Positions 33,865-45,793 of a DNA stretch of 64,000 nucleotides are shown piece after piece. The position numbers and the translations under genes were made by a program. A model generated the notes under the pieces. The model was not told the origin of the DNA and searched no databases. It saw only the letters and a list, made by a program, of their open reading frames with translations. Each line of letters begins with the position of its first letter. The first letter of the stretch is position 1. The DNA is from Halobacillus litoralis (lineage in GTDB: Bacteria; Bacillota; Bacilli; Bacillales; Halobacillaceae), in the NCBI RefSeq assembly GCF_004101865.1, contig NZ_CP026118.1, forward strand, positions 3,737,001-3,801,000. The letters run 5' to 3'.

Positions 33865-34956
33865 ATGGAAGAACAATTCAAATACACATTAAGAACAGAC
33901 CTGGCGCTTGAGGCTCAGGAAATGAATGTCAAAGATGATCCTTCCTCTTCAGATTCAGATGGTGTCCAGGTACGCGAAAATGAAAAAAATGATATAAAAA
34001 TTACTTACGTTACGGTTGATGAAGCAGGTGCCGAACGCATAGGGAAGAAGGCTGGTCATTACGTTACACTTGAATCCTTAGCTATTCGTAAACAGGATAC
34101 GGATTTACAGGCCAACCTGGCGAAAAGCGTATCTTCCCAACTCCGTCAACTTTTGAATGAATGTGGGATCAAGGATATGGATCGTGGATTGATCGTAGGT
34201 CTTGGAAACCATAATATCACCCCGGATGCTTTAGGCCCTCTTGTTACAGAAAAAGTATTGGTGACAAGTCATTTATTCGAGCTTCATCCTGAAACAGTGG
34301 CAGAAGGGTATCGTCCTGTTTCAGCTGTCACACCAGGGGTGATGGGCGTGACGGGGATTGAGACGAGTGATATGGTACACGGAATAATTGAAGAAACGAA
34401 GCCAGACTTCGTTCTTGTCGTCGATGCTCTTGCTTCTCGTTCGATAAATCGTATCAATGCTACCATTCAACTATCTGACACTGGGATTCACCCAGGGTCA
34501 GGCGTTGGTAATAAACGAAAAGAAATCAGCCGCGAAACTTATGGAATTCCTGTTATTTCGATCGGTGTACCTACAGTCGTCGATGCGGTGACGATAACAA
34601 GTGATACCATCGATTATGTCCTGAAACATTTCGGTCGGGAATGGAAGGAAAAGGATCGGCCATCCAATGCTCTCTCACCAGCTATGAATCCATTCGAAAG
34701 AAAAACTTTGACCGAAGAAGATCACCCTAATGAAGAACAAAGCAAGGCTGTTTTAGGGATGTTTGGACAATTAGAAGATACAGAGAAGAAACAGTTGATC
34801 AAAGAAGTTCTCACACCGCTCGGGCATAATCTAATGGTCACGCCAAAAGAAGTAGATAGTTTTATCAAAGATATGGCACATGTAATTGCCACGGGAATCA
34901 ATGGTGCATTACATCCAGGAGTCGAAGATGGAGAAGCCCAATCGTACTCCCGCTAA
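33865..34956 (+). CDS. gpr: Germination protease GPR
   Basis: A protein of 363 residues starting at ATG 33865, 9 nt after AAGGAGG. A short pro-segment precedes the conserved [11 protein letters not shown]. Family features follow: [40 protein letters not shown] and [17 protein letters not shown] is made as a zymogen in the forespore and after self-processing degrades SASP proteins at germination. spoIIP lies downstream behind a hairpin. Confidence 0.96.
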   Translation: MEEQFKYTLRTDLALEAQEMNVKDDPSSSDSDGVQVRENEKNDIKITYVTVDEAGAERIGKKAGHYVTLESLAIRKQDTDLQANLAKSVSSQLRQLLNECGIKDMDRGLIVGLGNHNITPDALGPLVTEKVLVTSHLFELHPETVAEGYRPVSAVTPGVMGVTGIETSDMVHGIIEETKPDFVLVVDALASRSINRINATIQLSDTGIHPGSGVGNKRKEISRETYGIPVISIGVPTVVDAVTITSDTIDYVLKHFGREWKEKDRPSNALSPAMNPFERKTLTEEDHPNEEQSKAVLGMFGQLEDTEKKQLIKEVLTPLGHNLMVTPKEVDSFIKDMAHVIATGINGALHPGVEDGEAQSYSR

Positions 34957-34980
34957 AACTTAATAGAGGTCGGTTCTATT

Positions 34981-35032
34981 AAAATCCTCTCTTTCATACC
35001 ATTTACTAGATAGAGTATGAGGAGAGGATTTT
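34981..35032 (+). promoter_or_regulatory. Hairpin enclosing the spoIIP ribosome binding site
   Basis: AAAATCCTCTC (34981-34991) pairs with GAGAGGATTTT (35022-35032), continued by CATAC/GTATG (34995-34999, 35015-35019), around a 15-base loop. The spoIIP SD GAGGAGAGG lies within the right arm. Five T at its end would also let it act as the gpr terminator. A CATACCAT at 34995-35002 could be a sporulation-type -10 box, which would place the start point in the loop. Confidence 0.65.
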
Positions 35033-35033
35033 T

Positions 35034-36194
35034 ATGTCTCAATACCCGAAATGGAAGAAGAATCGGACGAGTTATATGAAACAAGGGACAGGATGGGCCA
35101 TCATAGCGATCACGGTTCTGATTTTATTATTTATTGGTATCGGTATATTAACCGGGGCGAAAACGACGTACCGGCTTTATTCCGATACGATCCAGGAGTG
35201 GACGACTAAGCTTGAAGGGAGTGCTTTTCTTTATTTGTTTGAAATGGAAAACCGTTCTTTCAAGGATGCTCACCCAGAGGGTAACCGCATACCTGGTTTA
35301 GGGACATTATCTTTTCAGCTTCTTACAAGCCTAACGCCTAATGACCCTCGAAGTCTTCTAGGGAGAGAAATCCCCGGATTATCTTCCTACAACAGTCAAA
35401 TCATCATCGCTGGGGAGGGGACGGACTATTCAACGCTCCCTATCGAATCAGAACCTCCGATGATTGTCGATGAGAGGGGAGAAGTGGGAGATGTTGAGGA
35501 AGAGAAAGAAGAGAAAGAAGATAAAGATCAAACGGAGGAGAAACCATTAGGAGAAGAGGATATTTATATTTTTCACACCCACAATACCGAATCCTTTTAT
35601 CCTCACCTCCCGGACAAATCTACAGCTTATGACGGGAAAGTGAATATTACTCTTGTCGGTGAACGTTTAGGGGAGAGTTTAGAAGAAAAAGGAATAGGAA
35701 CCATCGTGGATAAAACAGATATTGCTTCACTACTGAATGAAAAAGGGATGAAGCATTATCAATCATATGATGCCATGCGGCCTGTAGTGGAAGAAGCAAT
35801 TAGTCAAAATGATGGACTCAAATATTTCTTCGACCTTCACAGGGATTCTATTTCAAGGGAACATACGACGACAACGATCAACGGCAAGGAATATGCCCGC
35901 TTCGCATTTGTTATAGGTGCTGAACATCCCAAATACGAACAAAATTTAAAGTTCGCCTCAGAGCTGCACCAACGTCTTGAAGATAAATATCCAGGAATAA
36001 GTCGTGGTGTCATTACTAAAAAGGGAGCAGGTGTAGATGGAGTTTATAATCAGGACTTACATCCCAATGCAATAGTGATTGAATTCGGTGGTGTGAATAA
36101 TCACCTTGATGAACTATACCGTTCCGCGGATATCATGGCTGAAGTCTTCAGTGAATATTACTTTGAAGATGAAAAAGTAAACTCAGATTCATAA
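35034..36194 (+). CDS. spoIIP: Stage II sporulation protein P (SpoIIP)
   Basis: A protein of 386 residues: N-terminal membrane helix (about 17-38), a low-complexity Glu/Lys linker (about 150-180) and a C-terminal SpoIIP domain with FHTHNTESFYPHLPD, FDLHRDSISRE and IVIEFGGVNNHLDE carrying the presumed zinc ligands. It is an amidase and endopeptidase that, with SpoIID and SpoIIM, removes septal peptidoglycan for engulfment. ATG 35034 follows GAGGAGAGG, which is buried in a hairpin. Confidence 0.95.
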   Translation: MSQYPKWKKNRTSYMKQGTGWAIIAITVLILLFIGIGILTGAKTTYRLYSDTIQEWTTKLEGSAFLYLFEMENRSFKDAHPEGNRIPGLGTLSFQLLTSLTPNDPRSLLGREIPGLSSYNSQIIIAGEGTDYSTLPIESEPPMIVDERGEVGDVEEEKEEKEDKDQTEEKPLGEEDIYIFHTHNTESFYPHLPDKSTAYDGKVNITLVGERLGESLEEKGIGTIVDKTDIASLLNEKGMKHYQSYDAMRPVVEEAISQNDGLKYFFDLHRDSISREHTTTTINGKEYARFAFVIGAEHPKYEQNLKFASELHQRLEDKYPGISRGVITKKGAGVDGVYNQDLHPNAIVIEFGGVNNHLDELYRSADIMAEVFSEYYFEDEKVNSDS

Positions 36195-36212
36195 ACAGTG
36201 GGAGGGGTACAA

Positions 36213-36542
36213 ATGAAGTGGATTGCAGGTGTTTTATTAGTGGGGGCGGTTTTTATAGCAGGAGCTTTCTATGGAATAGATAAAAATAATGAAAAAACAA
36301 AAGAGGAGCCAGTAGTCGTAACCACACAGCCAGAGCCAGATCATGAGCGAAGGGCTGGACAAAAACCTGAAAAAGAAGCGAGAATAGAAAATTCTGCTAA
36401 GAACCACTGTGCCCCCCCGTATATAGAAGGTGAAGTTCCATGGATTTCAAGGCTGGCCGGTGGAGTAGGGGAAGGGATAGCAGTCAGTTTCAATGGAGTA
36501 ATCGTAGTCCTTTCCGAAATGATTCAGTCCGGGTCTTCTTAA
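36213..36542 (+). CDS. yqxA: DUF3679 family protein YqxA
   Basis: A protein of 109 residues with an N-terminal membrane helix or signal anchor (KWIAGVLLVGAVFIAGAFYG, residues 2-21), a polar middle and a short hydrophobic end. Placement between spoIIP and lepA, length and helix match YqxA. Function unknown. ATG 36213 follows GGAGGGG; the GTG at 36198 is inside the upstream region and lacks an SD. Confidence 0.8.
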   Translation: MKWIAGVLLVGAVFIAGAFYGIDKNNEKTKEEPVVVTTQPEPDHERRAGQKPEKEARIENSAKNHCAPPYIEGEVPWISRLAGGVGEGIAVSFNGVIVVLSEMIQSGSS

Positions 36543-36655
36543 AAACAAAAGAACTGGGCGCTCAGAGTGGGCACGTTTTTGAACTGAAGGTGGAACATAT
36601 CTTTTATATAGATCGTATTTCACAGACCGCTCAAAAGCACCCTCTGTGCTAAGCA

Positions 36656-36684
36656 TTGAATAATCTTACTCGTATTGCTATAAT
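36656..36684 (+). promoter_or_regulatory. SigmaA promoter of lepA
   Basis: TTGAAT (36656-36661), 17-nt spacer, TATAAT (36679-36684) with an upstream TG extension, 42 bp before the lepA start. Confidence 0.8.
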
Positions 36685-36726
36685 CAACCTAGATATTTGT
36701 GTCGAATTCAGTAGGAGTGATTTAAG

Positions 36727-38541
36727 TTGACAACAGAATCAAAACAGCAGAGGGTCCGCAATTTTTCGATTATCGCCCATATCGACCACGGGAAATCGAC
36801 ACTTGCTGATCGTATTTTAGAAAAAACAAAAGCGTTGACTCAAAGGGAAATGAAAGAACAATTCCTGGATGCTATGGATTTAGAACGTGAACGTGGAATT
36901 ACGATTAAGTTGAATGCAGTTCAATTGAACTATGAAGCCAATAGTGGAGATGATTATACCTTTCATTTAATCGATACTCCAGGCCACGTCGACTTTACAT
37001 ATGAGGTTTCCCGGAGTTTAGCAGCTTGTGAGGGGGCAATCCTCGTTGTTGATGCAGCCCAGGGGATAGAAGCACAAACGTTGGCGAATGTGTATTTAGC
37101 ACTGGAAAATGATTTGGAAATCATTCCGGTTATCAATAAAATTGACTTGCCAGGCGCAGATCCAGAGCGTATTAAACAAGAAATAGAAGATGTCATCGGA
37201 ATCGATGCTTCGCATGCCATCCTCGCTTCCGCTAAAGAAGGCGTGGGGATTGATGAGATTTTAGAGCGAATCGTAACAGATATCCCAGCTCCAGATGGAA
37301 ATGCGAATGACCCGACGAAAGCATTGATTTTCGACTCCCTTTACGATTCATACCGCGGTGTTGTCGCGTATACTTGTGTGCGGGAAGGTTCCATCAAGAT
37401 CGGGGACAAAATTCGGATGATGGCAACCGGGAAAGAGTTTGAGGTCAACGAGCTAGGCGTCTTCCGCCCGACTCCAACACCTTTGAAGGAATTGAATGTC
37501 GGAGATGTCGGTTATTTGACTGCTTCCATCAAAAACATTGGAGACAGCCGAGTCGGTGATACGATTACACTGGCAAATAATCCTGCAGCTGAACCACTAC
37601 CTGGGTACAAAAAGATGAACCCGATGGTTTTCTGTGGGATGTATCCGGTGGATGCGAATAAATACAATGATTTAAGGGATGCATTAGAGCGATTAGAACT
37701 CAATGATTCTTCCCTTCAATATGAAGCAGAAACCTCACAGGCTCTCGGTTTCGGTTTCCGTTGTGGATTCTTAGGAATGCTTCACATGGAAATCATTCAA
37801 GAGCGGATTGAACGTGAATATAAAATTGATTTGATTACGACAGCACCTAGTGTCATTTATAAAGTGAAGATGACGGATGGAACAGAAGCGAATGTTGATA
37901 ATCCGTCTATGATGCCTGATAACCAGAAGCTTGATGAAGTCCAGGAGCCGTTCGTTAAAGCGACAGTCATGGTCCCTCACGATTATGTCGGACCTGTAAT
38001 GGAAATTTGTCAGCGCAAACGCGGCAATTTTATGGATATGCAATATCTGGATGACAATCGTGTCAATATCGTTTATGAAATTCCGCTATCCGAGATTGTC
38101 TATGACTTCTTCGATTCTCTGAAGTCACAGACGAAAGGTTACGCATCTTTTGATTATGAACTGATCGGGTACCGGGTTTCTAATTTGGTGAAAATGGACA
38201 TTCTCTTAAATGGAGATACCATTGATGCCTTATCCTTTATTGTTCACCGTGATTTTGCATATGAACGCGGCAAGCTCATTGCAGACAAATTGAAAGATTT
38301 GATTCCGAGACAGCAATTTGAAGTGCCCATCCAAGCAGCAATCGGGACTAAGATTGTCGCCCGTACGACCATCAAAGCGATGCGCAAGAACGTACTGTCT
38401 AAATGTTATGGGGGAGATATCTCCCGTAAGCGTAAACTCCTTGAAAAGCAGAAAGAAGGGAAGAAACGCATGAAGATGGTCGGTTCAGTAGAAGTCCCGC
38501 AAGAGGCCTTCATGTCTGTCCTTGATTTGAATGAAGACTAA
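36727..38541 (+). CDS. lepA: Elongation factor 4 (LepA)
   Basis: A translational GTPase of 604 residues: G1 AHIDHGKST (about 17-25), G3 DTPGH, G4 NKID, and the LepA-specific C-terminal domain ([20 protein letters not shown]). It binds ribosomes and is implicated in subunit biogenesis or rescue of stalled translocation. The start is TTG 36727 after AGGAGTG; no ATG fits. Followed by a terminator-like hairpin and hemW. Confidence 0.97.
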   Translation: MTTESKQQRVRNFSIIAHIDHGKSTLADRILEKTKALTQREMKEQFLDAMDLERERGITIKLNAVQLNYEANSGDDYTFHLIDTPGHVDFTYEVSRSLAACEGAILVVDAAQGIEAQTLANVYLALENDLEIIPVINKIDLPGADPERIKQEIEDVIGIDASHAILASAKEGVGIDEILERIVTDIPAPDGNANDPTKALIFDSLYDSYRGVVAYTCVREGSIKIGDKIRMMATGKEFEVNELGVFRPTPTPLKELNVGDVGYLTASIKNIGDSRVGDTITLANNPAAEPLPGYKKMNPMVFCGMYPVDANKYNDLRDALERLELNDSSLQYEAETSQALGFGFRCGFLGMLHMEIIQERIEREYKIDLITTAPSVIYKVKMTDGTEANVDNPSMMPDNQKLDEVQEPFVKATVMVPHDYVGPVMEICQRKRGNFMDMQYLDDNRVNIVYEIPLSEIVYDFFDSLKSQTKGYASFDYELIGYRVSNLVKMDILLNGDTIDALSFIVHRDFAYERGKLIADKLKDLIPRQQFEVPIQAAIGTKIVARTTIKAMRKNVLSKCYGGDISRKRKLLEKQKEGKKRMKMVGSVEVPQEAFMSVLDLNED

Positions 38542-38560
38542 ACCCATGTTAGACAGGACC

Positions 38561-38592
38561 AAACCGCAGGAGAGGATCTCTTGCGGTTTTCC
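38561..38592 (+). terminator. Terminator-like hairpin between lepA and hemW
   Basis: AAACCGCAGGAGA pairs with TCTCTTGCGGTTT (one mismatch) and is followed by TCCTT. The short T run suggests partial read-through into hemW. Confidence 0.6.
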
Positions 38593-38612
38593 TTATGAAA
38601 GGTGGAACATCA

Positions 38613-39752
38613 ATGAAGATCCCATCCGCTTATATACACATTCCTTTTTGCCAACAAATTTGTCATTATTGCGACTTCACTAAGTTCTTTTATAACGAGC
38701 GCTTAGCTGATGAATATATGGAAGCATTAGAAAATGAAATCCATACCTATATTCCCGGGGAAAAAGCACAGGTACGTACTATTTTTGTTGGTGGCGGGAC
38801 ACCGACGGCTGTTAATCACAGCCAGCTGAAAAAATTACTGCAAATGATTGATGATCACTTCGATCTTGCCAGTTGTGAAGAATATACATTTGAAGCGAAC
38901 CCGGGAGATCTGGATCTTGAAAAAGTCCGTTTGCTCAAAAATTATGGCGTGAATAGAATATCTTTAGGTGTGCAGGTTTTTGATGATGAAATGTTAGAAA
39001 AAATCGGCCGCGTCCACAAAGTGAAGGATGTTTACACTAATATCGACCGACTCCTTCAAGTCGGATTATCCAATATCAGCATCGATCTCATGTATGCTCT
39101 TCCAGGTCAAACTGTAGAAGATTTTGAAAAGACAATTGATGAAGCCATGCAATTCGGTTTACCGCACTACTCTTCGTATTCTTTACAGATTGAACCGAAA
39201 ACTGTGTTTTACCAACGTTATAAAAAGGGAACGCTGGTCAAGGCTCCTGAAGAAGATGATGCGCAAATGTATGAGCTGTTACAGCGTAAACTATCTGCAG
39301 CAGGGGCGGTTCAATATGAAATCAGCAACTTCGCGAAACCCGGGTTTGAAAGTAAGCACAATCTGACATACTGGAATAATGAGTATTATTACGGAATCGG
39401 AGCAGGTGCACATGGCTATCTTCCTGGCAAAAGGACGATCAATCTTCGTCCGCTTCCGGCTTATGTAAAAAAAGCTACTTCCGATGGTATTCCGATTCTT
39501 CATGAAGAGCCGATAGGAATAAAGGAAGAGATGGAAGAGCAGATGTTTCTCGGATTACGTAAGACAGAAGGGGTTCTTACCGATCAATTTTATCGTAAAT
39601 ACGGACAGACGATTGTCGATGTATTCGGTCATGCTCTGAATACTCTTAAAGAGCGTTCTTTAATCGAAGAAAACAGCGGCTATATCCGTATGACGCCAAA
39701 GGGTCGAATGTTAGGAAATGAAGTGTTCCAGGAATTTTTGCTGGATGATTAA
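38613..39752 (+). CDS. hemW: Radical SAM heme chaperone HemW
   Basis: A protein of 379 residues with CxxxCxxC at C13, C17, C20 for the [4Fe-4S] cluster. The residue after C20 is D then F, and the extra cysteine of true coproporphyrinogen dehydrogenases is missing, which marks HemW. Other features: IFVGGGTPTA, RISLGVQVFDD, SIDLMYALPGQT. It is thought to bind heme and hand it to target proteins. ATG 38613 follows AAAGGTGG; ATG 38595 lies upstream of that SD. hrcA follows, as in B. subtilis (yqeR). Confidence 0.93.
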   Translation: MKIPSAYIHIPFCQQICHYCDFTKFFYNERLADEYMEALENEIHTYIPGEKAQVRTIFVGGGTPTAVNHSQLKKLLQMIDDHFDLASCEEYTFEANPGDLDLEKVRLLKNYGVNRISLGVQVFDDEMLEKIGRVHKVKDVYTNIDRLLQVGLSNISIDLMYALPGQTVEDFEKTIDEAMQFGLPHYSSYSLQIEPKTVFYQRYKKGTLVKAPEEDDAQMYELLQRKLSAAGAVQYEISNFAKPGFESKHNLTYWNNEYYYGIGAGAHGYLPGKRTINLRPLPAYVKKATSDGIPILHEEPIGIKEEMEEQMFLGLRKTEGVLTDQFYRKYGQTIVDVFGHALNTLKERSLIEENSGYIRMTPKGRMLGNEVFQEFLLDD

Positions 39753-39771
39753 AAAAAGAAAGGTTTATCCG

Positions 39772-39837
39772 TTGACATCCCCGACCCCATTTGATAATTT
39801 ATTATTAGATTTAGCACTCACTACATACGAGTGCTAA
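39772..39837 (+). promoter_or_regulatory. Heat-shock promoter and CIRCE operator of hrcA
   Basis: TTGACA at 39772-39777 with a TGATAAT-like -10 near 39792-39798 (short 15-nt spacing). It is followed by a perfect CIRCE: TTAGCACTC (39811-39819), 9 bases, GAGTGCTAA (39829-39837). HrcA binds CIRCE and represses the hrcA-grpE-dnaK-dnaJ genes until heat shock. Confidence 0.95.
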
Positions 39838-39852
39838 CAGAGGTGATCATCG

Positions 39853-40875
39853 ATGTTAACAGAGAGACAATTGCTCATTTTGCAAGTCATTATTGATGAT
39901 TTCATTTTGACCGCCCAGCCTGTTGGCTCGCGGTCGATATCCAAAAAAGAAGCCGTGACATTCAGTTCGGCAACGATTCGGAATGAAATGGCTGATTTAG
40001 AGGAGTTGGGCTTCATTGAGAAGACACACTCTTCATCAGGAAGGGTCCCTTCTGAACAGGGGTACCGCTTCTACGTAGATCATTTACTTTCACCGTTGCG
40101 TCTTTCCAGCCAGGAAATTGTGACAATACGTGATGCTTTCGCTGATAAAATGATGGAATTTGAAAGAGTCGTGCAAAAATCAGCGGGAATTTTGTCTGAT
40201 TTAACGAACTACACCTCCATCATCTTAGGTCCGGAAGTGTTTGAGACAAAATTAAAGCAATTGCAGATTGTTCCTTTATCTGATCAATCTGCCATCGCGA
40301 TTCTTGTCACAAATACCGGCCATGTTGAACATCGGGCTTTTAATGTGCCAGTTGAAATCAAAGGCGAGGATTTAGAAAAAATGGTGAATATCCTGAACAG
40401 CAGGCTTCAAGGTGTTCCATTGGTGAAACTGCATGAAAAGCTTTATTCTGAAATTAATGACTTGTTGAAGAAACATACAAGTCAACATGAAGAAGCGTTC
40501 TCCTATTTACGTGCAGCTCTCGTGGATGACCACCCCACTAAGCTTTACATCGGTGGTAAAACGAATATTTTGATGCAGCCCGAGTTCAGGGATTTGGATA
40601 AGGTGCGCTCACTGTATGCGACTATCGAACAAGAGAATGAGATGGCTGACTTATTACGGTCAGGTGAAGAAGGAATCCAAGTGAGGATTGGGCAGGAGAA
40701 CCCATTTGATGCTATGCAGAATTGCAGTTTGATAACGGCTAGTTACCAGCTTGGAAATGACCAGATTGGTACAATTGCATTGTTAGGGCCTACTCGCATG
40801 GAGTATAACCGGATGTTCTCATTGATGAATGTTTTATCTAAGCATATGACGGACACATTTCGTGGTTGGTATTAG
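39853..40875 (+). CDS. hrcA: Heat-inducible transcription repressor HrcA
   Basis: A protein of 340 residues: N-terminal winged helix (LTERQLLILQVIIDDFI, SSATIRNEMADLEELG), GAF-like middle domain and C-terminal dimer region (GSSSGRVPSEQGYRFYVD-type motif near 58-75). It represses class I heat-shock genes with help from GroEL. ATG 39853 follows AGAGGTG. It is the first gene of the dnaK locus, behind CIRCE. Confidence 0.97.
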   Translation: MLTERQLLILQVIIDDFILTAQPVGSRSISKKEAVTFSSATIRNEMADLEELGFIEKTHSSSGRVPSEQGYRFYVDHLLSPLRLSSQEIVTIRDAFADKMMEFERVVQKSAGILSDLTNYTSIILGPEVFETKLKQLQIVPLSDQSAIAILVTNTGHVEHRAFNVPVEIKGEDLEKMVNILNSRLQGVPLVKLHEKLYSEINDLLKKHTSQHEEAFSYLRAALVDDHPTKLYIGGKTNILMQPEFRDLDKVRSLYATIEQENEMADLLRSGEEGIQVRIGQENPFDAMQNCSLITASYQLGNDQIGTIALLGPTRMEYNRMFSLMNVLSKHMTDTFRGWY

Positions 40876-40897
40876 AATTGCGGAACACAGAATAAGG

Positions 40898-40925
40898 TGG
40901 GGACAAGTTCCCATCGCTTCTTTTT
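40898..40925 (+). terminator. Possible terminator between hrcA and grpE
   Basis: TGGGGA/TTCCCA hairpin followed by a C/T-rich tract with five T. In B. subtilis hrcA and grpE are cotranscribed, so at most partial termination is expected. Confidence 0.4.
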
Positions 40926-40999
40926 GTCTATTGCTTTTTCAGGTTATCGATTCATGTTATAGTCAGTAACGGTGTAATGGAAAGTAGGAGGTGGAAGTC

Positions 41000-43400
<2,401 letters not shown>

Positions 43401-43415
43401 GATAAGGTAGAAAAG

Positions 43416-43454
43416 AAAAGTCAAAGTCAGGTTCTTCTTGACTTTGACTTTTTT
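43416..43454 (+). terminator. Terminator between dnaK and dnaJ
   Basis: A 14-bp stem AAAAGTCAAAGTCA with TGACTTTGACTTTT and an eight to nine base loop, followed by T. Further inverted sequence (AGGC..TGCC with GGCA..GCCT, 43463-43533) lies before dnaJ. It should lower dnaJ expression relative to dnaK. Confidence 0.85.
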
Positions 43455-43594
43455 CTTAGTGTAGGCGTGCCCTGAAGGTCCTGTTGTGTAAGAGGATATC
43501 TTTGCCCCCACAAGTCCTGCTTGGCATTTGCCTCTCTCTATCTTCAATGATAATATAAACGTTATGTAATAGCGTCCGGGAGAGTGATCGACAA

Positions 43595-44725
43595 GTGAGT
43601 AAACGTGATTTATATGAAGTTCTTGGAGTATCCAAGGATGCTTCAAAAGATGAAATTAAAAAAGCTTATCGTAAATTAGCACGCAAATACCACCCTGATG
43701 TAAGTGAAGAAGAGGATGCTTCTGAAAAGTTTAAAGAAGCAAAGGAAGCTTACGAAACACTGAGTGATCAACAGAAACGTGCTCAGTACGATCAATTCGG
43801 CCATGCTGGTCCGAATCAAGGCGGCTTTGGCGGCTTCGGTGGCGGAGCTGAAGATTTCGGTGGTTTCGGAGATATTTTCGATATGTTCTTCGGTGGCGGT
43901 GGCCGACGCCGTGACCCGAATGCTCCACGTAAAGGTGCGGACCTTCAGTACACGATGACATTACAATTCAATGAAGCAATTTTCGGTAAAAGCACTGACA
44001 TTGAAATCCCTACTGAAGAGTCTTGTGAAACATGTGATGGATCAGGTGCTAAACCAGGTACATCACCTGAAACATGCTCCCATTGCCAAGGAAGTGGACA
44101 AATTAACCAGGAACAGAATACACCATTTGGCAGAGTGGTGAATCGTCGTGTATGTCACCATTGCCAGGGAACTGGGCAGTTCGTCAAAGACAAATGTAAT
44201 ACTTGCGGTGGCGATGGCCGCGTGACGAAACGCAATAAGATCCACTTGGATATTCCGGCCGGAATTGATGACGGTCAGCAGATCCGTGTCCAAGGTAAAG
44301 GGGAAGATGGAGTGAATGGTGGGCCAGCTGGCGATTTATTTGTTGTCATCCGCGTCCAGCCTCATGAGTTCTTCCAGCGCGAAGGTGACCACATCTTCTG
44401 TGAGATTCCGTTGACATTCACTCAAGCAGCACTTGGAGACGAAATCGAAGTACCGACGGTTCACGGTAATGTGAAACTTAAAGTACCTGCGGGAACACAA
44501 ACCGGTAAGACATTCCGTATGAAAGATAAAGGAGCTCCGAATGTTCATGGCCGTGGACAAGGAGATCAACATGTGAAGACAAAGGTCATTACACCGAAGA
44601 ACTTGACGGAACGCCAAAAAGAATTGTTGCGTGAGTTTAATGATATTAGTGGTAATGAAGCGACAGAAGAACAACATGGCAACTTTTTTGAGCGTATGAA
44701 ACGTGCGTTCAGAGGAGATAGCTGA
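43595..44725 (+). CDS. dnaJ: Chaperone protein DnaJ (Hsp40)
   Basis: A protein of 376 residues: J domain with HPD at 33-35, a Gly/Phe region (about 74-107), four CxxCxGxG zinc repeats ([32 protein letters not shown]) and two C-terminal substrate domains. It stimulates DnaK ATPase. The start is GTG 43595 with a GGGAGAG at long spacing. It is followed by prmA. Confidence 0.98.
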   Translation: MSKRDLYEVLGVSKDASKDEIKKAYRKLARKYHPDVSEEEDASEKFKEAKEAYETLSDQQKRAQYDQFGHAGPNQGGFGGFGGGAEDFGGFGDIFDMFFGGGGRRRDPNAPRKGADLQYTMTLQFNEAIFGKSTDIEIPTEESCETCDGSGAKPGTSPETCSHCQGSGQINQEQNTPFGRVVNRRVCHHCQGTGQFVKDKCNTCGGDGRVTKRNKIHLDIPAGIDDGQQIRVQGKGEDGVNGGPAGDLFVVIRVQPHEFFQREGDHIFCEIPLTFTQAALGDEIEVPTVHGNVKLKVPAGTQTGKTFRMKDKGAPNVHGRGQGDQHVKTKVITPKNLTERQKELLREFNDISGNEATEEQHGNFFERMKRAFRGDS

Positions 44726-44739
44726 AGTTTGTAAACAAG

Positions 44740-44808
44740 TGTCTGTACGAATTGGTCTGCAGGGTTTTTCGAACTGAATCTCCCGTTCCATCGTACAGGC
44801 ATTTTTTT
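44740..44808 (+). terminator. Terminator between dnaJ and prmA
   Basis: TGTCTGTACGA (44740-44750) pairs with TCGTACAGGCA (44791-44801, one G-T), large 40-base loop, then seven T. Confidence 0.7.
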
Positions 44809-44849
44809 CATCAACAAATAAATAATCCAGTGAAAAGGGTGGATCATAA

Positions 44850-45788
44850 ATGAAATGGTCTGAAGTTTGTATCCATACAACGAGTGAAGCGATAGAACCT
44901 GTCTCTAATATCTTCCACGAATCAGGCGCAAGTGGGGTAGTCATCGAAGATCCTCAAGATATGGAACGGCAGAAAACGAAGCTTGGTGAAATTTACGAAT
45001 TAAATCCAGATGATTATCCAGCAGAAGGGGTATATGTGAAAGCCTACCTCCCATTGAATAGCTTCCTGAATGAAACAGTTGATGGTATTAAACATTCCGT
45101 AACTAATTTGAAGGAGTTCGGTATAGATATCGGGCATAACGAAGTATCCATTAACGAGGTTCAAGAAGAAGATTGGGCTACCTCATGGAAAAAATATTAC
45201 AAGCCAGTGAAGATTTCTGAGAAAATCACGATCATCCCGACATGGGAGGATTATACTCCAGTTTCCAGTGACGAAATCATTATTGAAATGGACCCAGGTA
45301 TGGCATTCGGTACAGGAACCCACCCGACCACCGTTCTAAGCATTCAGGCTTTGGAACAATACATGGAAAAAGGGGACACCGTATTGGATGTAGGCGCAGG
45401 TTCAGGTATATTGAGTGTCGCTTCGGTCCTGCTTGGTGCTGAACATGTTCACGCATATGATTTAGACGACGTAGCAGTATCAAGCACGAAAAACAATGCT
45501 GCATTGAACAATGTGGAAGGCAAAATCACCGCTAAGTTGAATGACCTATTAGAAGGTGTGGATGGAGAAACGGACTTGGTCGTGTCCAACATCCTTGCAG
45601 AGATCATTGTAAAATTTACAGATGATGCTTATCGTGTCATTAAACCCGGGGGTTACTTCATTACTTGCGGCATTATTTCAGGCAGAAAAGAAATGGTCCG
45701 CTCCCGATTAGTTGAATCAGGATTCGAAATTGTGGAAACGAATAAAATGGAAGACTGGGTCAGCATTATTGCTAAAAAGCCGGAGTGA
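44850..45788 (+). CDS. prmA: Ribosomal protein L11 methyltransferase PrmA
   Basis: A protein of 312 residues: N-terminal substrate domain (KWSEVCIHTTSEAIEPVSNI) and C-terminal class I methyltransferase with EMDPGMAFGTGTHPTT, LDVGAGSGILSVAS and VSNILAEIIVKF. It trimethylates lysines and the N-terminus of L11. The stop overlaps the region of the rsmE start, and both form a pair as in B. subtilis (yqeT-yqeU). Confidence 0.96.
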   Translation: MKWSEVCIHTTSEAIEPVSNIFHESGASGVVIEDPQDMERQKTKLGEIYELNPDDYPAEGVYVKAYLPLNSFLNETVDGIKHSVTNLKEFGIDIGHNEVSINEVQEEDWATSWKKYYKPVKISEKITIIPTWEDYTPVSSDEIIIEMDPGMAFGTGTHPTTVLSIQALEQYMEKGDTVLDVGAGSGILSVASVLLGAEHVHAYDLDDVAVSSTKNNAALNNVEGKITAKLNDLLEGVDGETDLVVSNILAEIIVKFTDDAYRVIKPGGYFITCGIISGRKEMVRSRLVESGFEIVETNKMEDWVSIIAKKPE

Positions 45789-45793
45789 TTGCT

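Noticed and set aside
38613..39752. Oxygen-independent coproporphyrinogen III dehydrogenase (HemN)
   Set aside because: The extra cysteine after CxxxCxxC is replaced by Phe and the length is short, which marks HemW.
43463..43533. Third copy of the intergenic repeat family
   Set aside because: It is also an imperfect inverted repeat, but it lacks the TGTCAT and GTCTTAAGCTTGT blocks shared by the two accepted copies.
44336..44944. 202-codon ORF antisense to dnaJ and prmA
   Set aside because: Spans the end of dnaJ, a terminator and the start of prmA in the wrong direction; composition is that of a shadow frame.
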